Shown: piece after piece, positions 17,224 through 25,441 of the stretch
Position numbering within the stretch: the stretch's first letter is position 1
Layout of the letters: each line of letters opens with the position of its first letter
Source: Bacillus multifaciens
GTDB taxonomy: Bacteria > Bacillota > Bacilli > Bacillales > Bacillaceae_G
Direction of reading: 5' to 3'
Assembly: GCF_030756675.1 (NCBI RefSeq)
Contig: NZ_JAVBXD010000017.1
Coordinates: forward strand, 1-64,000
Length of the DNA stretch: 64,000 bases
Notes under the pieces: generated by a model
What the model saw: only the letters and a program-made list of their open reading frames with translations
What the model was told of the DNA's origin: nothing
Database searches by the model: none
Position numbers and translations under genes: made by a program

Positions 17224-17502
17224 TTAATCATTAATACCAAACTGTGGATGCATAAAAATATCTTCTGCATCATTATTATTTTTAGATAGTAATTCTTGAT
17301 TTTCTTCAGCAATCCAACCGATATCATTCGTTGGATGCACCCATTGGTCTCCGGCCATAATAGCAGGATCAATATCATCGCTCCAATTATTTAGGGGGCT
17401 ATTTTCTGAATTATATTGGCTATCACCAATAATCACGTCATATTCATTGATGAATGGTTGTGGCATTGTGATGCCAGTTCCTTTAAACGAAGGGAAATTC
17501 AT
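17224..17502 (-). CDS. DUF3905-type protein, possibly 5' interrupted
   Basis: A 92-residue acidic protein recognised as DUF3905-like from its IIGDSQYNSENSPLNNWS and DPAIMAGDQWVHPTNDIGW blocks; such proteins occur in spore-formers and have no known function. The ATG at 17502 lacks a ribosome binding site. Directly upstream, in the same frame, are a TAA and then 18 open codons with their own start and a strong AAGGAG site. Either the original gene began at 17559 and has acquired a nonsense codon, or the upstream ORF is a leader peptide coupled to the main gene. Confidence 0.6.
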   Translation of the reverse strand: MNFPSFKGTGITMPQPFINEYDVIIGDSQYNSENSPLNNWSDDIDPAIMAGDQWVHPTNDIGWIAEENQELLSKNNNDAEDIFMHPQFGIND

Positions 17503-17559
17503 TTAGTGCGGAATGGTTTCATCGAGAATCGGAGAGTCGATAGGTTGCTTTTCCTTCAC
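17503..17559 (-). other. In-frame 18-codon upstream ORF of the DUF3905 gene
   Basis: It starts at GTG 17559 (8 bases after AAGGAG at 17568-17573) or ATG 17565, reads KEKQPIDSPILDETIPH, and stops with TAA directly before the DUF3905 ATG in the same frame. A change of that TAA to CAA or AAA would join both parts into one 110-residue-class protein. Confidence 0.5.
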
Positions 17560-17725
17560 ATTCATCGCTCCTTGTTTATTAAAGTGGAAAGGTGTATAGC
17601 CCCTCCTGTTTTATAGCATTTCCTCACATTGCATATTCGCAACTTGTTAACAGTTACCATCTATAGAGCGTGGTTTCAATGTCCATATTAATACTGTAAG
17701 CATAAAGGATTGAGGAGTGTTTCGT

Positions 17726-17878
17726 ATGGTAAAACGAAAGGTGAGTCGTAACGCAGCTGCAAAGAACAACCAAACTCCAAAAGAAAGTTTGCCGGATGCG
17801 GAATTTGCAGTAGAGTACGAAAATGAAGATGTTGCAAAATATGCAAATCGTAATTCAAAAAAAGGAAAGACAAAATGA
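17726..17878 (+). CDS. Small hydrophilic protein, possibly spore-associated
   Basis: A 50-residue charged protein, basic at both ends (MVKRKVSRN at the start, NSKKGKTK at the end) with an acidic middle (EYENEDVAKY). GAGGAGTG lies 7 bases before the ATG, and the stop codon is part of a strong terminator stem. Its size and composition resemble minor small acid-soluble spore proteins, but I do not recognise a named family. It is monocistronic. Confidence 0.6.
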   Translation: MVKRKVSRNAAAKNNQTPKESLPDAEFAVEYENEDVAKYANRNSKKGKTK

Positions 17879-17904
17879 GGCGTTTTACAAACGCCTCATT
17901 TTTT
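17874..17904. terminator. Bidirectional terminator
   Basis: The stem AATGAGGCGTTT pairs with AAACGCCTCATT and is followed by Ts. It overlaps the stop of the small 50-residue gene and abuts the end of the convergent radical SAM gene. Confidence 0.85.
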
Positions 17905-19669
17905 ATATTATTGTTGATAATTCGCTGACACTAGCTGCGTATAATTCACATTGTGTCGTTTTCGGATTGTAGTAGGCAACAAGGAAAGAAGGGTTTGAAA
18001 TCACTTCCCCATGCTTCATGTAATGGTGGTAATCAAATGGTATATGCTCTACAATTGTGTGTTTATACAAGTCTTTTTCTGCCAATTGAAGAGCAGCAAA
18101 CTTATCTCCTAGAATGTTTGGATGTTCTAGAATTCCTTTATAGAAGGCATTTATTTCTTCTTTTTTCCTTTGTTCTGTTGTCCATGATTTACGCGGGCGA
18201 TATTTATGATTTTGTAAATAATCGATTGTCATTAACCCTTTAATGATCGGGAGCTTTGCAGTTTTTCTTGATTGTAAAAACTGATACAGACGTTGGAATA
18301 AATCTTCTAGTTGGTGTCCAATTCGTATCCACCCTTGTGTATCCCAGTAAGAGCCAAATTCTTGGAAGAAGTCAAAAGGTGTATCAAATGCATGGGATAT
18401 GATATATGACACAGTGTTGTCCATACGATGAGCATTCCAATATTTTTCTAAGACATCTTCAACTTGTTTAATTCGAATAATATCATCGAATGATAGTACA
18501 TTATTTCCAAGCATTTCATACGGTGCATTTTCCATGTATACATATTGATGATCATTTGCTCGAAGTCGAAGGCCTGTACCACGTAGCAATTTTAAAAAGC
18601 CAAGTTGTAATTCTTCTGGTTTTAATGCAAAGACATCATTAAATGTTTTTCGGAAGGATTGATAGTCTTCTTCAGGAAGTCCGGCAATTAAGTCTAAATG
18701 TTGATCGATTTTCTGTCCATCGCGAACCATTGTAACGGTTCTTGTTAACTTTTCGAAGTTTTGACGTCGTTTTACAAGATCGTTTGTTTGATCATTTGTC
18801 GATTGTACACCGATCTCAAAACGGAACAAACCTGGAGGAGCATTTGTATTTAAAAATTCAATGACCTCAGGCCTCATAATATCGGCTGTAATTTCAAATT
18901 GAAATACAGTCCCCTCTACGTGTTCATCAATTAAAAATTGAAACATTTCCATTGCGTAGCTACGGCTAATGTTAAAAGTACGATCGACGAATTTAATAAT
19001 ACGTGCACCATTTTGCATTAAATAGCGAATATCTTCTTTAATCCGTTCACGATCGAAGTAACGGACACCGACCTCAATAGAAGATAAACAAAATTGGCAG
19101 CTAAACGGACAACCCCGGCTCGTTTCGATATAGGTAATGCGTTTACTTAAATGTGGAATATCTTCCGGGAAACGATATGGAGATGGTAATTCTTTTAAAT
19201 TTAGTTTCTCACGTTGTGGTTTGATTACATAGGTGCCATCATCTTTTTTGAATCCAATACCGTCAAGGTTTTCAAATTGTTGTGTACCTTGTATTTCAAC
19301 TAGAAGATTTTTTACAGCAATTTCTCCTTCACCGATAATAATAAAATCAATTTCAGGAACACGTTTTAGCCAATAGGGCACATCGTATGTAACTTCTGGA
19401 CCACCAACAAAAATAATCAAATTTGGATTAATCTTTTTAAGCATTTGAATGACTTCAATTGTTTCTTCTATGTTCCAAATATAACAGCTAAATCCTATTA
19501 CATCAGGTTTGCGCCTATGTAAATCTGTAACGATATTCATGGCAGGATCGTTAATCGTATATTCAGCCATCTCAAGATCAAATTCTGGCTGGGCATATGC
19601 CTTAATATAACGAATTGCTAGATTTGTATGAATGTACTTTGCGTTTAACGTACTAATAATAATGTTCAT
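17903..19669 (-). CDS. B12-binding-domain radical SAM protein (DUF4080 C-terminus)
   Basis: A 588-residue enzyme. The N-terminal 1-140 region is a cobalamin-binding-like Rossmann domain (IIFVGGPEV, IIIGEGE). The radical SAM domain binds its [4Fe-4S] cluster through C187, C191 and C194 (RGCPFSCQFC), and a DUF4080-like C-terminal region follows (about 430-588). The His of the classic DxHxxG cobalamin motif is not evident, so cobalamin may not be bound through it. The substrate is unknown; relatives methylate or rearrange unactivated carbons. The gene is monocistronic. Confidence 0.88.
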   Translation of the reverse strand: MNIIISTLNAKYIHTNLAIRYIKAYAQPEFDLEMAEYTINDPAMNIVTDLHRRKPDVIGFSCYIWNIEETIEVIQMLKKINPNLIIFVGGPEVTYDVPYWLKRVPEIDFIIIGEGEIAVKNLLVEIQGTQQFENLDGIGFKKDDGTYVIKPQREKLNLKELPSPYRFPEDIPHLSKRITYIETSRGCPFSCQFCLSSIEVGVRYFDRERIKEDIRYLMQNGARIIKFVDRTFNISRSYAMEMFQFLIDEHVEGTVFQFEITADIMRPEVIEFLNTNAPPGLFRFEIGVQSTNDQTNDLVKRRQNFEKLTRTVTMVRDGQKIDQHLDLIAGLPEEDYQSFRKTFNDVFALKPEELQLGFLKLLRGTGLRLRANDHQYVYMENAPYEMLGNNVLSFDDIIRIKQVEDVLEKYWNAHRMDNTVSYIISHAFDTPFDFFQEFGSYWDTQGWIRIGHQLEDLFQRLYQFLQSRKTAKLPIIKGLMTIDYLQNHKYRPRKSWTTEQRKKEEINAFYKGILEHPNILGDKFAALQLAEKDLYKHTIVEHIPFDYHHYMKHGEVISNPSFLVAYYNPKTTQCELYAASVSELSTII

Positions 19670-19842
19670 ATTTTAACCCTCAACTTTAATTTGAAATTAC
19701 ATTTTTTAGTATAGGCATATATATGGAAAAAAACAACATTCACAAGAAGTTGAATTTACACAAAACAGGACACTTTTTCTCTTATCGCTCATATAATTTA
19801 CCAATAGAAAAAAAGTTGGTTAAAGGAAAGAAGGGAGCAGGG

Positions 19843-19965
19843 GTGAAGAGAAGAGTGTATGAGAAGATCATTTTATATGCATATATACTGCGAAAATTAC
19901 GGATTATTAATGAACAAGAGAAGAATGCTATGCTGCAAATTATGATGAATAAAAGAGCTCTATAA
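19843..19965 (+). CDS. Short basic protein of unknown function
   Basis: A 40-residue ORF rich in Arg, Lys and Ile, with helical character (RRVYEKIILYAYILRKLR). I chose the GTG at 19843 because GAAGGGAG lies 5-7 bases upstream; a longer in-frame reading from 19723 has no such site. A terminator follows at once. I do not recognise a family. The size and the NEQEKNAMLQIM helix would suit a small regulator, but that is a guess. Confidence 0.5.
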   Translation: MKRRVYEKIILYAYILRKLRIINEQEKNAMLQIMMNKRAL

Positions 19966-19982
19966 TAGGGCTCTTTTTATTT
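19950..19982 (+). terminator. Terminator after the 40-residue ORF
   Basis: The stem AAAAGAGCTC/GGGCTCTTTTT overlaps the stop codon and ends in a T-rich tract. Confidence 0.75.
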
Positions 19983-20119
19983 GGATAAAGTTTAGGGAAC
20001 ATGGCAAAAGCATATTGACAAAAAGGTTTTATCATGTGATAATTCAATTAAATTTTTAGAATTATCAAAAAATATCGCCTTTACATAGAAATAGAAGATA
20101 ACAATACGGGGGTGACAAT

Positions 20120-20749
20120 GTGTTATTGTTTTTGAAAAAATGGAAAGAATTACGGGATATTAAGATGGAATTGGCTCTTCGCGATTGGTTTTATGGGACA
20201 AAAATTAGTTTATCGATGCGAACGTCAAAAGATCCGCTTACGTTTTTAGTTAATATAGCAGGAAAAGATAAAGGCCTATTTGTAGAAGATGATTTTATTG
20301 TGGTTAATAGTACATGTGAACCGGTATTTGCGTTCGATGAGAAACCGGCTTCTGAATCATTTATGCACGCAGATATTTATAAAAAAAGTCAGGCAGAATG
20401 TATTTTACAAGTACAAACAGTTGATAGTCACTTAATGTCGGAGTTATATGGAAAAGAAGGAGAAGTAACATTTGAACAGAGAAATGTAGAACGTGTTTTT
20501 GGAAAAGAAGGAATTACAAGTATTACAATTCCAATCGTAGAAGATGAAAGTAAATTTGCGAATTTGTTAGAAGAGAGTGTGCCTTGCTTTACAAAAGGAG
20601 GCGGAGCTGTGCTTGTTCACAATTATGGATTACTTGTTTGGGGAACAACGCCAGAAGAAACGAAAAAATGGTTAGAGGGATTAGAGTACTTAATGAATTA
20701 CCACGTAAAATTGTTAATGATTAAAGGAACAAAAAGTTCGGTGATGTAA
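20120..20749 (+). CDS. Class II aldolase/MtnB-like protein with degenerate metal site
   Basis: A 209-residue protein that aligns by eye with methylthioribulose-1-phosphate dehydratase MtnB of the class II aldolase/adducin family: WKELRDIKMELALRDWF at the start, AGKDKGLFVEDDFIVV, SELYGKEGEVTFEQ, and VLVHNYGLLVWG near the C-terminus. The zinc ligands are altered. The usual HTH is H83-A84-D85, the HVHT-type strand is QVQT (98-101), and the NHG motif is N168-Y169-G170. The SGNLS substrate loop is also lost (TKISLSM). The active-site Glu in the helix before the ligands (E79) remains. It is probably a pseudoenzyme or has a new activity. GTG start with GGGGGTGA upstream; monocistronic. Confidence 0.75.
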   Translation: MLLFLKKWKELRDIKMELALRDWFYGTKISLSMRTSKDPLTFLVNIAGKDKGLFVEDDFIVVNSTCEPVFAFDEKPASESFMHADIYKKSQAECILQVQTVDSHLMSELYGKEGEVTFEQRNVERVFGKEGITSITIPIVEDESKFANLLEESVPCFTKGGGAVLVHNYGLLVWGTTPEETKKWLEGLEYLMNYHVKLLMIKGTKSSVM

Positions 20750-20816
20750 TCGAGGGATCTCTTTAGGTAGAAGTACCTAAAGAGAATGACAAACAGTTAG
20801 GAAGTAATTAAAAAAA

Positions 20817-20830
20817 TGAAAGCGTTTTAC
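20817..20830 (+). promoter_or_regulatory. Weak cre-like sequence
   Basis: TGAAAGCGTTTTAC differs from the cre consensus at one core position (A instead of C at position 13). It lies 79 bases upstream of the CbpA-like gene. Reported at low confidence. Confidence 0.25.
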
Positions 20831-20908
20831 TTATGAAGTTTTACTCATAAAATACGGCCCTCCTTATTATATATAGATTACATGTCGTCATGTGGGGAGG
20901 AACGTATT

Positions 20909-21535
20909 TTGCGAGTTAAAAATCATTTTCTTCTGAAGCAACAAGTTGTAACCTGCTTCGAATACGAAGAGGCGGAGCGAGCTTTAGAGATAATGGAACG
21001 CAGTGGATATAGAGCGATTCCTGTTTTAGCAGAGGACGGTAAGGCATTTAAAGGGATTATTTATAAAGTGGATGTGCTAGAGAATAGGTGTAAGGAGCAA
21101 GTAGAAAAGAAAGAAAGTGTTTCTGAGCTAATGAAAGATGAGCAGGCTTTTATTTTTGAACGTGATTCTTTCTTTAGAGCTTTTTATACGATTCGTAGAT
21201 TGCCTTTTTTAACTGTATTAAATGATTATCATGAGTTTATAGGCATTTTAACACATTCTAATATTTTTGATGTGATTGAAGACTCGTTTGGAATGCATAC
21301 AGGTGGATATATATTAACATTAGCGACGCATGAGTCGAAAGGAATCATTAAAGAGCTTGGTAGATTATTAAAGCTATATAATATCGGTGGGTTATTTACG
21401 TTAGATAATGGAGATCAATATATTAGACGCGTTATCGTTAATTTAACAGATGATTTAAATCAGCAAGAGATAGAAGCATTAATAGCAAAATTAGAAAAAA
21501 GGGGTTTTCGAGTTAGTCATGTAGACCGCATTTAG
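20909..21535 (+). CDS. cbpA: CBS-ACT protein, CbpA-like (cyclic di-AMP binding)
   Basis: A 208-residue protein. It has a CBS pair (about 1-130, with VVTCFEYEEAERALEIMERSGYRAIPVL and FLTVLNDYHEFIGILTHSNIFD), followed by an ACT-like domain (about 135-205, GGYILTLATHESKGIIKELGRLL). This domain order matches CbpA of Listeria, a c-di-AMP-binding protein. It would act as a cytosolic signal sensor. I chose the TTG at 20909 because GGGGAGGA lies 7 bases upstream; the in-frame ATG at 20882 precedes that site. A bidirectional terminator follows. Confidence 0.75.
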   Translation: MRVKNHFLLKQQVVTCFEYEEAERALEIMERSGYRAIPVLAEDGKAFKGIIYKVDVLENRCKEQVEKKESVSELMKDEQAFIFERDSFFRAFYTIRRLPFLTVLNDYHEFIGILTHSNIFDVIEDSFGMHTGGYILTLATHESKGIIKELGRLLKLYNIGGLFTLDNGDQYIRRVIVNLTDDLNQQEIEALIAKLEKRGFRVSHVDRI

Positions 21536-21567
21536 AAATAGAGAGGGGCAGATGCCTCTCTCTATTT
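21533..21567. terminator. Bidirectional terminator
   Basis: The stem AAATAGAGAGGGGC/GCCTCTCTCTATTT with a short loop and T tract lies between the convergent cbpA-like and polysaccharide deacetylase genes. Confidence 0.8.
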
Positions 21568-22335
21568 TTGTGAAGAAACAGGTGGGGCTGGCGCTACAAG
21601 ATCAGATAAGAAGATAAAATCAGCTTTTTCTTGAATCTTAGGAATATAAGATCGAATGACAGAAGATGTAATTTCTCCTGGAGGACCAACGTGACCAATC
21701 GCTACCATAACAGGTTCAGTTCTCACTTTTTGTAAGAGAATATTTGCTTGTTTTGTTACGTGAGCCGAAGTATATAAATCATCAAAAAATAGTTTGTTTT
21801 CGACAATAGGTACACCAATCTCTTCCCCAATTTTTTTGACAACGCTGTGCGGACTTGTTTTACTATCTAAATAAAAGAGACGATGCTCTTTACAAACTGA
21901 TAGTATAATGCGCATCACTCTTTCATCAGCCGTTGCTTTTGAACCCATATGATTATTCATTCCAATTGCGAATGGAACCTCTTCAATTGCCTGTTTGATA
22001 CGACTTCTAATTTCAGCATCACTTAAATCGGTTGTAATAGCTTTTGGGCCAAGCCACTCTTTTTTTCCTTTTACCGGTTCCATTGGCATATGAATAATCA
22101 CTTCGTGTCCTTTTTGATGAGCTGATGTCGCATCTTGTTTTGTAGATGGAAGAAATGGCATAACTGCAACAGTTAACGGGATAGGCAGTGAGATCATTTT
22201 TTTCGTACCCTTCATATTATTTCCAAAGTCATCAATGACAATCGCTACTTTGTTTGTGTGAGCGTAGGTTGGCACAGAAAAAGTTACGATTGGCAGTAGA
22301 GCGGTAAGGAAAAAGATTATCATATATTTTCGCAT
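21562..22335 (-). CDS. Divergent polysaccharide deacetylase (YibQ-like)
   Basis: A 257-residue exported protein. A signal peptide (MRKYMIIFFLTALLPIVTFSVPTYA) is followed by the divergent polysaccharide deacetylase fold: KVAIVIDDFGNN with the paired Asp residues, EVIIHMPMEP with the metal-binding His, AIGMNNHMGS with another His, FYLDSKT, and the C-terminal AIGHVGPP. It probably acts on cell-wall glycans outside the membrane. I chose the ATG at 22335 because AAGGGAGA lies 8 bases upstream and the signal peptide then starts correctly. It is divergent from spo0E. Confidence 0.85.
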   Translation of the reverse strand: MRKYMIIFFLTALLPIVTFSVPTYAHTNKVAIVIDDFGNNMKGTKKMISLPIPLTVAVMPFLPSTKQDATSAHQKGHEVIIHMPMEPVKGKKEWLGPKAITTDLSDAEIRSRIKQAIEEVPFAIGMNNHMGSKATADERVMRIILSVCKEHRLFYLDSKTSPHSVVKKIGEEIGVPIVENKLFFDDLYTSAHVTKQANILLQKVRTEPVMVAIGHVGPPGEITSSVIRSYIPKIQEKADFIFLSDLVAPAPPVSSQK

Positions 22336-22477
22336 GTACAAGTCTCCCTTCGGATCATACAAAGCATCCATATTTTCATCTACTAACGGTAAGTTGAAGT
22401 AATTGAGCTCAGTGGTGTGGTATAAATGATAATTTACTGTTATCGTTTACGTTTTGAATGAATTTAAACGCACAAAA

Positions 22478-22484
22478 TGTCGAA
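22478..22484 (+). promoter_or_regulatory. Candidate Spo0A box
   Basis: TGTCGAA matches the core 0A box and is the only clear one in the 414-base gap between the deacetylase and spo0E genes. The rest of that gap is AT-rich and shows no gene. Single boxes occur by chance, so this is tentative. Confidence 0.3.
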
Positions 22485-22749
22485 AATAAAATTGTGAAAA
22501 GTGGGAGTTCTTTGTTTGAGAGGGATTTTTATTAAAATAAGACAAAAAAAATGTCTATTATTGCGAATGTATTTACAAAGATAGAATAATTTGTAATAAT
22601 TCTCAAGGTGAGGATAAAGATTTGTAAATTATAGGGAGAAAATGTTTAATTTTCTGAACTTTTGTATGTAATAAGGAGAGAAACAGAAAGTTTCATTCTT
22701 TATAAGAATGGGATACAGATTATGAAAGGATATCGAGGGGGATATACGC

Positions 22750-23019
22750 ATGTTTGTAGTAAAAAGAAAATCTACAATGGACAAGCTTTTGTATGATATT
22801 CATGTGAAGCGTGAAGAAATGATTCATTTAGGACTTACAAATGGATTTAATAGCTTGGAGACAATTCAAGTAAGTCAAGAATTGGACACACTTATTGTGA
22901 AATATCAACGTTACAAAGAGAATAAGTTGTCGAAATGGTTTTTAATGATAAAAACATCATTTTTTAAAATCGCACACAATGAGAAATCGAATGCGTTTTG
23001 GACAACATTTATAAAGTAA
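22750..23019 (+). CDS. Spo0E-family aspartyl-phosphate phosphatase
   Basis: An 89-residue protein with the Spo0E signature SQELD at residues 42-46 within a helical hairpin (VSQELDTLIVKYQRYKE). Such proteins dephosphorylate Spo0A~P and delay sporulation. The C-terminus carries about 30 extra residues with a hydrophobic patch (LSKWFLMIKTSFFKIAH). GAGGGGG lies 9 bases upstream of the ATG. It is convergent with a sporulation-type sensor kinase whose gene ends 25 bases away, so opposing inputs to the Spo0A phosphorelay sit side by side. Confidence 0.85.
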   Translation: MFVVKRKSTMDKLLYDIHVKREEMIHLGLTNGFNSLETIQVSQELDTLIVKYQRYKENKLSKWFLMIKTSFFKIAHNEKSNAFWTTFIK

Positions 23020-23043
23020 TCATCCCATAAGGAGAAGGGATGA

Positions 23044-24540
23044 TTACCGTGAATAAAGCGGGAGTATAATGCATACGGTTGTTCCAATATTTTCTGTACT
23101 TTCAATCGTAATTTGACCATTATAAATTTCAATGATTCTTTTGCATACGACAAGCCCTAGTCCCGTTCCTGTATCTTTGTTTGTGAAAAACGGATGGAAA
23201 ATTTGCTTTTGAATGTGTTTTGGAATTCCTTTTCCTGTGTCTTTGATTTGCAATTGTGCCGTACTTTCATTCGCTTCGATTGTAATTGTCAATGTATCAT
23301 CAAGTGACATTGCTTCAAAAGCATTTTTTGTAATATTTAAAATAACTTGCTTAATATGATCATTTGAACAACGAATCGGAATTGGATGTTCAGGCATATG
23401 TATGGAAAGTTGAACGTTATGTAAATTTGCCTCGGATTGAATAATCAATGAAACTTCTTTAACAATATCTCTTAAATCGTATGTTTTTTCAATAATAGCA
23501 GTTGGTTTCCCGAGAATAAGGAATTCACTGACAATCTCATTAATCCTTTCAATTTCTTTCTCAATAACAGAAAAATAAAATTGGTCTTTTTCATTTGTAT
23601 GTGTTTCTTTCAAAAGAGTAATGAGTCCTTTAATACCTGTAAGAGGATTACGAATTTCGTGAGCTGTACTTGCAGCGAAGGAACCAACTAATTCTAGTTT
23701 TTGTATTTCATTTTGTTTTCTTTCTAATTTTGTTTGTCTTTGTAGAAGAATGTATTTTATAAATAAAAATAAAATGGTCATAAGAAATAATGTTATTAAA
23801 CAATCCATAAAGACGTTATGACATAAAATGGTTTCTTCAATAGGTAATGGATAAATAGCAACGCTCCACGGCAATCTTGTTAATGGAACAGTAATTTGTT
23901 GTGTGTTTGTTGGGGCGAATTTGGGATTATTATCGTGTAAAAATGTAACTCCATGCTTATCGAGTACTTCAAAATGATATTCTGGTTTGATTGCATTTAA
24001 AGACGTTGCAATATAGTCAAACCGCAAGCTTGCTAATAGAAGTCCAGAAATATCTTTGTTTTTATTGAAAACAGGAGTGGCAATCACAATCACTTTATGG
24101 CCAGAAGCACGATCTGTAATTGCAGATGAAACCGTCGTCTGTTTATTTTTAAAAGCTTCTTTTGCGTAAGAACGATCAGTAATATCGATAGAATCTTTTA
24201 ATTTCGATGATGATAATGTAACTTTCAAATCTGTATTTGCATAATACAGGCCATCAAATCGTTCGTCAGTTTCATCTGTACTATGTAGCACTTGTTGTAT
24301 TTCAGTATCATTTTGCGCTTTTGCGCTAATAACCATCGCCAGCATTTCTAATGCAGATGTTGATTCTCCTAGATAACGATCTAAGTAGTCTCTATATAAA
24401 AATACGACTGTATGAGCGGCTTGTTTATTTTCTTTTTCCATTGTATATTTTTCGTACAAAAATAAGATAGAACTTATACAAAGTGTTGGAAATATAACAA
24501 GCAAAATATATAAAAATGTGTTGCGTAGTTTTACATTCAA
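23044..24540 (-). CDS. Sporulation-type sensor histidine kinase (Cache domain)
   Basis: A 498-residue membrane kinase. TM1 is about 7-29 and TM2 about 244-266, flanking an extracytoplasmic Cache-like sensor (DRSYAKEAFKNKQTTVSSAI, KVIVIATPVFN, SGLLLASLRFDY). The kinase core has phospho-acceptor His294 in STAHEIRNPLTGIKGL, N box NITKNAFEAM, G1 DTGKGIP and G2 GTGLGLVVCKRIIE. The HEIRNPLT box is typical of kinases that phosphorylate Spo0F. There is no adjacent response regulator, which also fits a phosphorelay kinase. In B. anthracis several orphan kinases of this type feed the Spo0A pathway. Confidence 0.88.
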   Translation of the reverse strand: MNVKLRNTFLYILLVIFPTLCISSILFLYEKYTMEKENKQAAHTVVFLYRDYLDRYLGESTSALEMLAMVISAKAQNDTEIQQVLHSTDETDERFDGLYYANTDLKVTLSSSKLKDSIDITDRSYAKEAFKNKQTTVSSAITDRASGHKVIVIATPVFNKNKDISGLLLASLRFDYIATSLNAIKPEYHFEVLDKHGVTFLHDNNPKFAPTNTQQITVPLTRLPWSVAIYPLPIEETILCHNVFMDCLITLFLMTILFLFIKYILLQRQTKLERKQNEIQKLELVGSFAASTAHEIRNPLTGIKGLITLLKETHTNEKDQFYFSVIEKEIERINEIVSEFLILGKPTAIIEKTYDLRDIVKEVSLIIQSEANLHNVQLSIHMPEHPIPIRCSNDHIKQVILNITKNAFEAMSLDDTLTITIEANESTAQLQIKDTGKGIPKHIQKQIFHPFFTNKDTGTGLGLVVCKRIIEIYNGQITIESTENIGTTVCIILPLYSR

Positions 24541-24703
24541 AATTGCTTCTCCTTCTGTTTTTAATTTTATTATATAAAAACATTCGGAAATGTGTAGTGT
24601 TTTTTTGTGGTTTTTGTTGTAACATGTTGAAATATGACAGTATTTTTCAAATGAGAAAGAATATCTCTATTTGAAAAGAGATTTAGTAAAGGGTGGGAGT
24701 GTT

Positions 24704-25150
24704 ATGACATCTCAGTATGAAGAGGAAGATGTTTCGAAATCATTAAAAGTATTTATCGCTTTATCACGCGTACACCGCTCTGTTATGGATACTGCCAATA
24801 AGTCTATTCAAAGCAATGGATTAAACCCAACTGAGTTTGCCGTACTAGAATTGTTATACCATAAGGGAACTCAACCGTTGCAGCAAATTGGGGAAAGAAT
24901 TTTAATTGCAAGTGGCAGCATTACATATGTTGTTGATAAATTAGAGAAAAAAGGACTCGTTGAGCGAAAACCTAGCCAAAATGACCGTCGTGTCATTTAT
25001 GCTCATTTAACAGAACAAGGGATACAATTAATTTCTAGTATCTTTCCAAACCATGAGGAAGTCATACATGAATCATTACATATGTTATCAAATGATGAAA
25101 AAGATCAACTTTTAGTGTTGTTAAAAAAGATAGGGAAATATGAGAAATAA
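24704..25150 (+). CDS. MarR-family transcriptional regulator (MhqR-like)
   Basis: A 148-residue MarR winged-helix protein. The recognition region QIGERILIASGSITYVVDKLEKKGLVERKPSQNDRRVIYAHLT is the wHTH and beta-wing, and LNPTEFAVLELLYHKG precedes it. It most resembles the MhqR/YusO branch, some of which respond to quinones. The ATG at 24704 has GGGTGGGAG upstream; the in-frame codon at 24671 does not. A strong terminator follows, so any target gene is elsewhere or is autoregulated. Confidence 0.85.
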   Translation: MTSQYEEEDVSKSLKVFIALSRVHRSVMDTANKSIQSNGLNPTEFAVLELLYHKGTQPLQQIGERILIASGSITYVVDKLEKKGLVERKPSQNDRRVIYAHLTEQGIQLISSIFPNHEEVIHESLHMLSNDEKDQLLVLLKKIGKYEK

Positions 25151-25190
25151 TAAAAACTTTGAATGTATACTTCAAAGTTTTTATTATTTC
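25147..25190 (+). terminator. Terminator after the MarR gene
   Basis: The perfect stem AATAATAAAAACTTTGAA/TTCAAAGTTTTTATTATT overlaps the stop region. Confidence 0.85.
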
Positions 25191-25244
25191 TGCTATCCGT
25201 GAGCAGAAAAAACGCTCTTTATATAAGTTTAAAAAGCGACATAA

Positions 25245-25345
25245 AATCTCTTTTTTTAGAGGGAGACGAGAGGATTTGTCCGCGCATAGAAGCGGTCATG
25301 ATGTATGTCGGAAAATGAAAATGAATATATAGTACTCCCGGCAAT
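25245..25345 (+). repeat. bcr1-like repeat, shortened copy
   Basis: It carries the family start (CTTTTTTTAGAGGGAGACGAGAG), GTCCGCGCATAGAAGCGGTCA and the 3' end ATGTCGGAAAATGAAAATG, but lacks the TTTAAAACAAAGAGAAAGCA block seen in complete copies. It lies upstream of pepF. Confidence 0.65.
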
Positions 25346-25441
25346 AAGTAGGATGAAATTTATTAATGAATAAAGGGAATTTACGAAATATATGGAATTA
25401 TAGTAAGGGAATGTTTTTTAGAAAAGAAAGGGGTTATTTGT

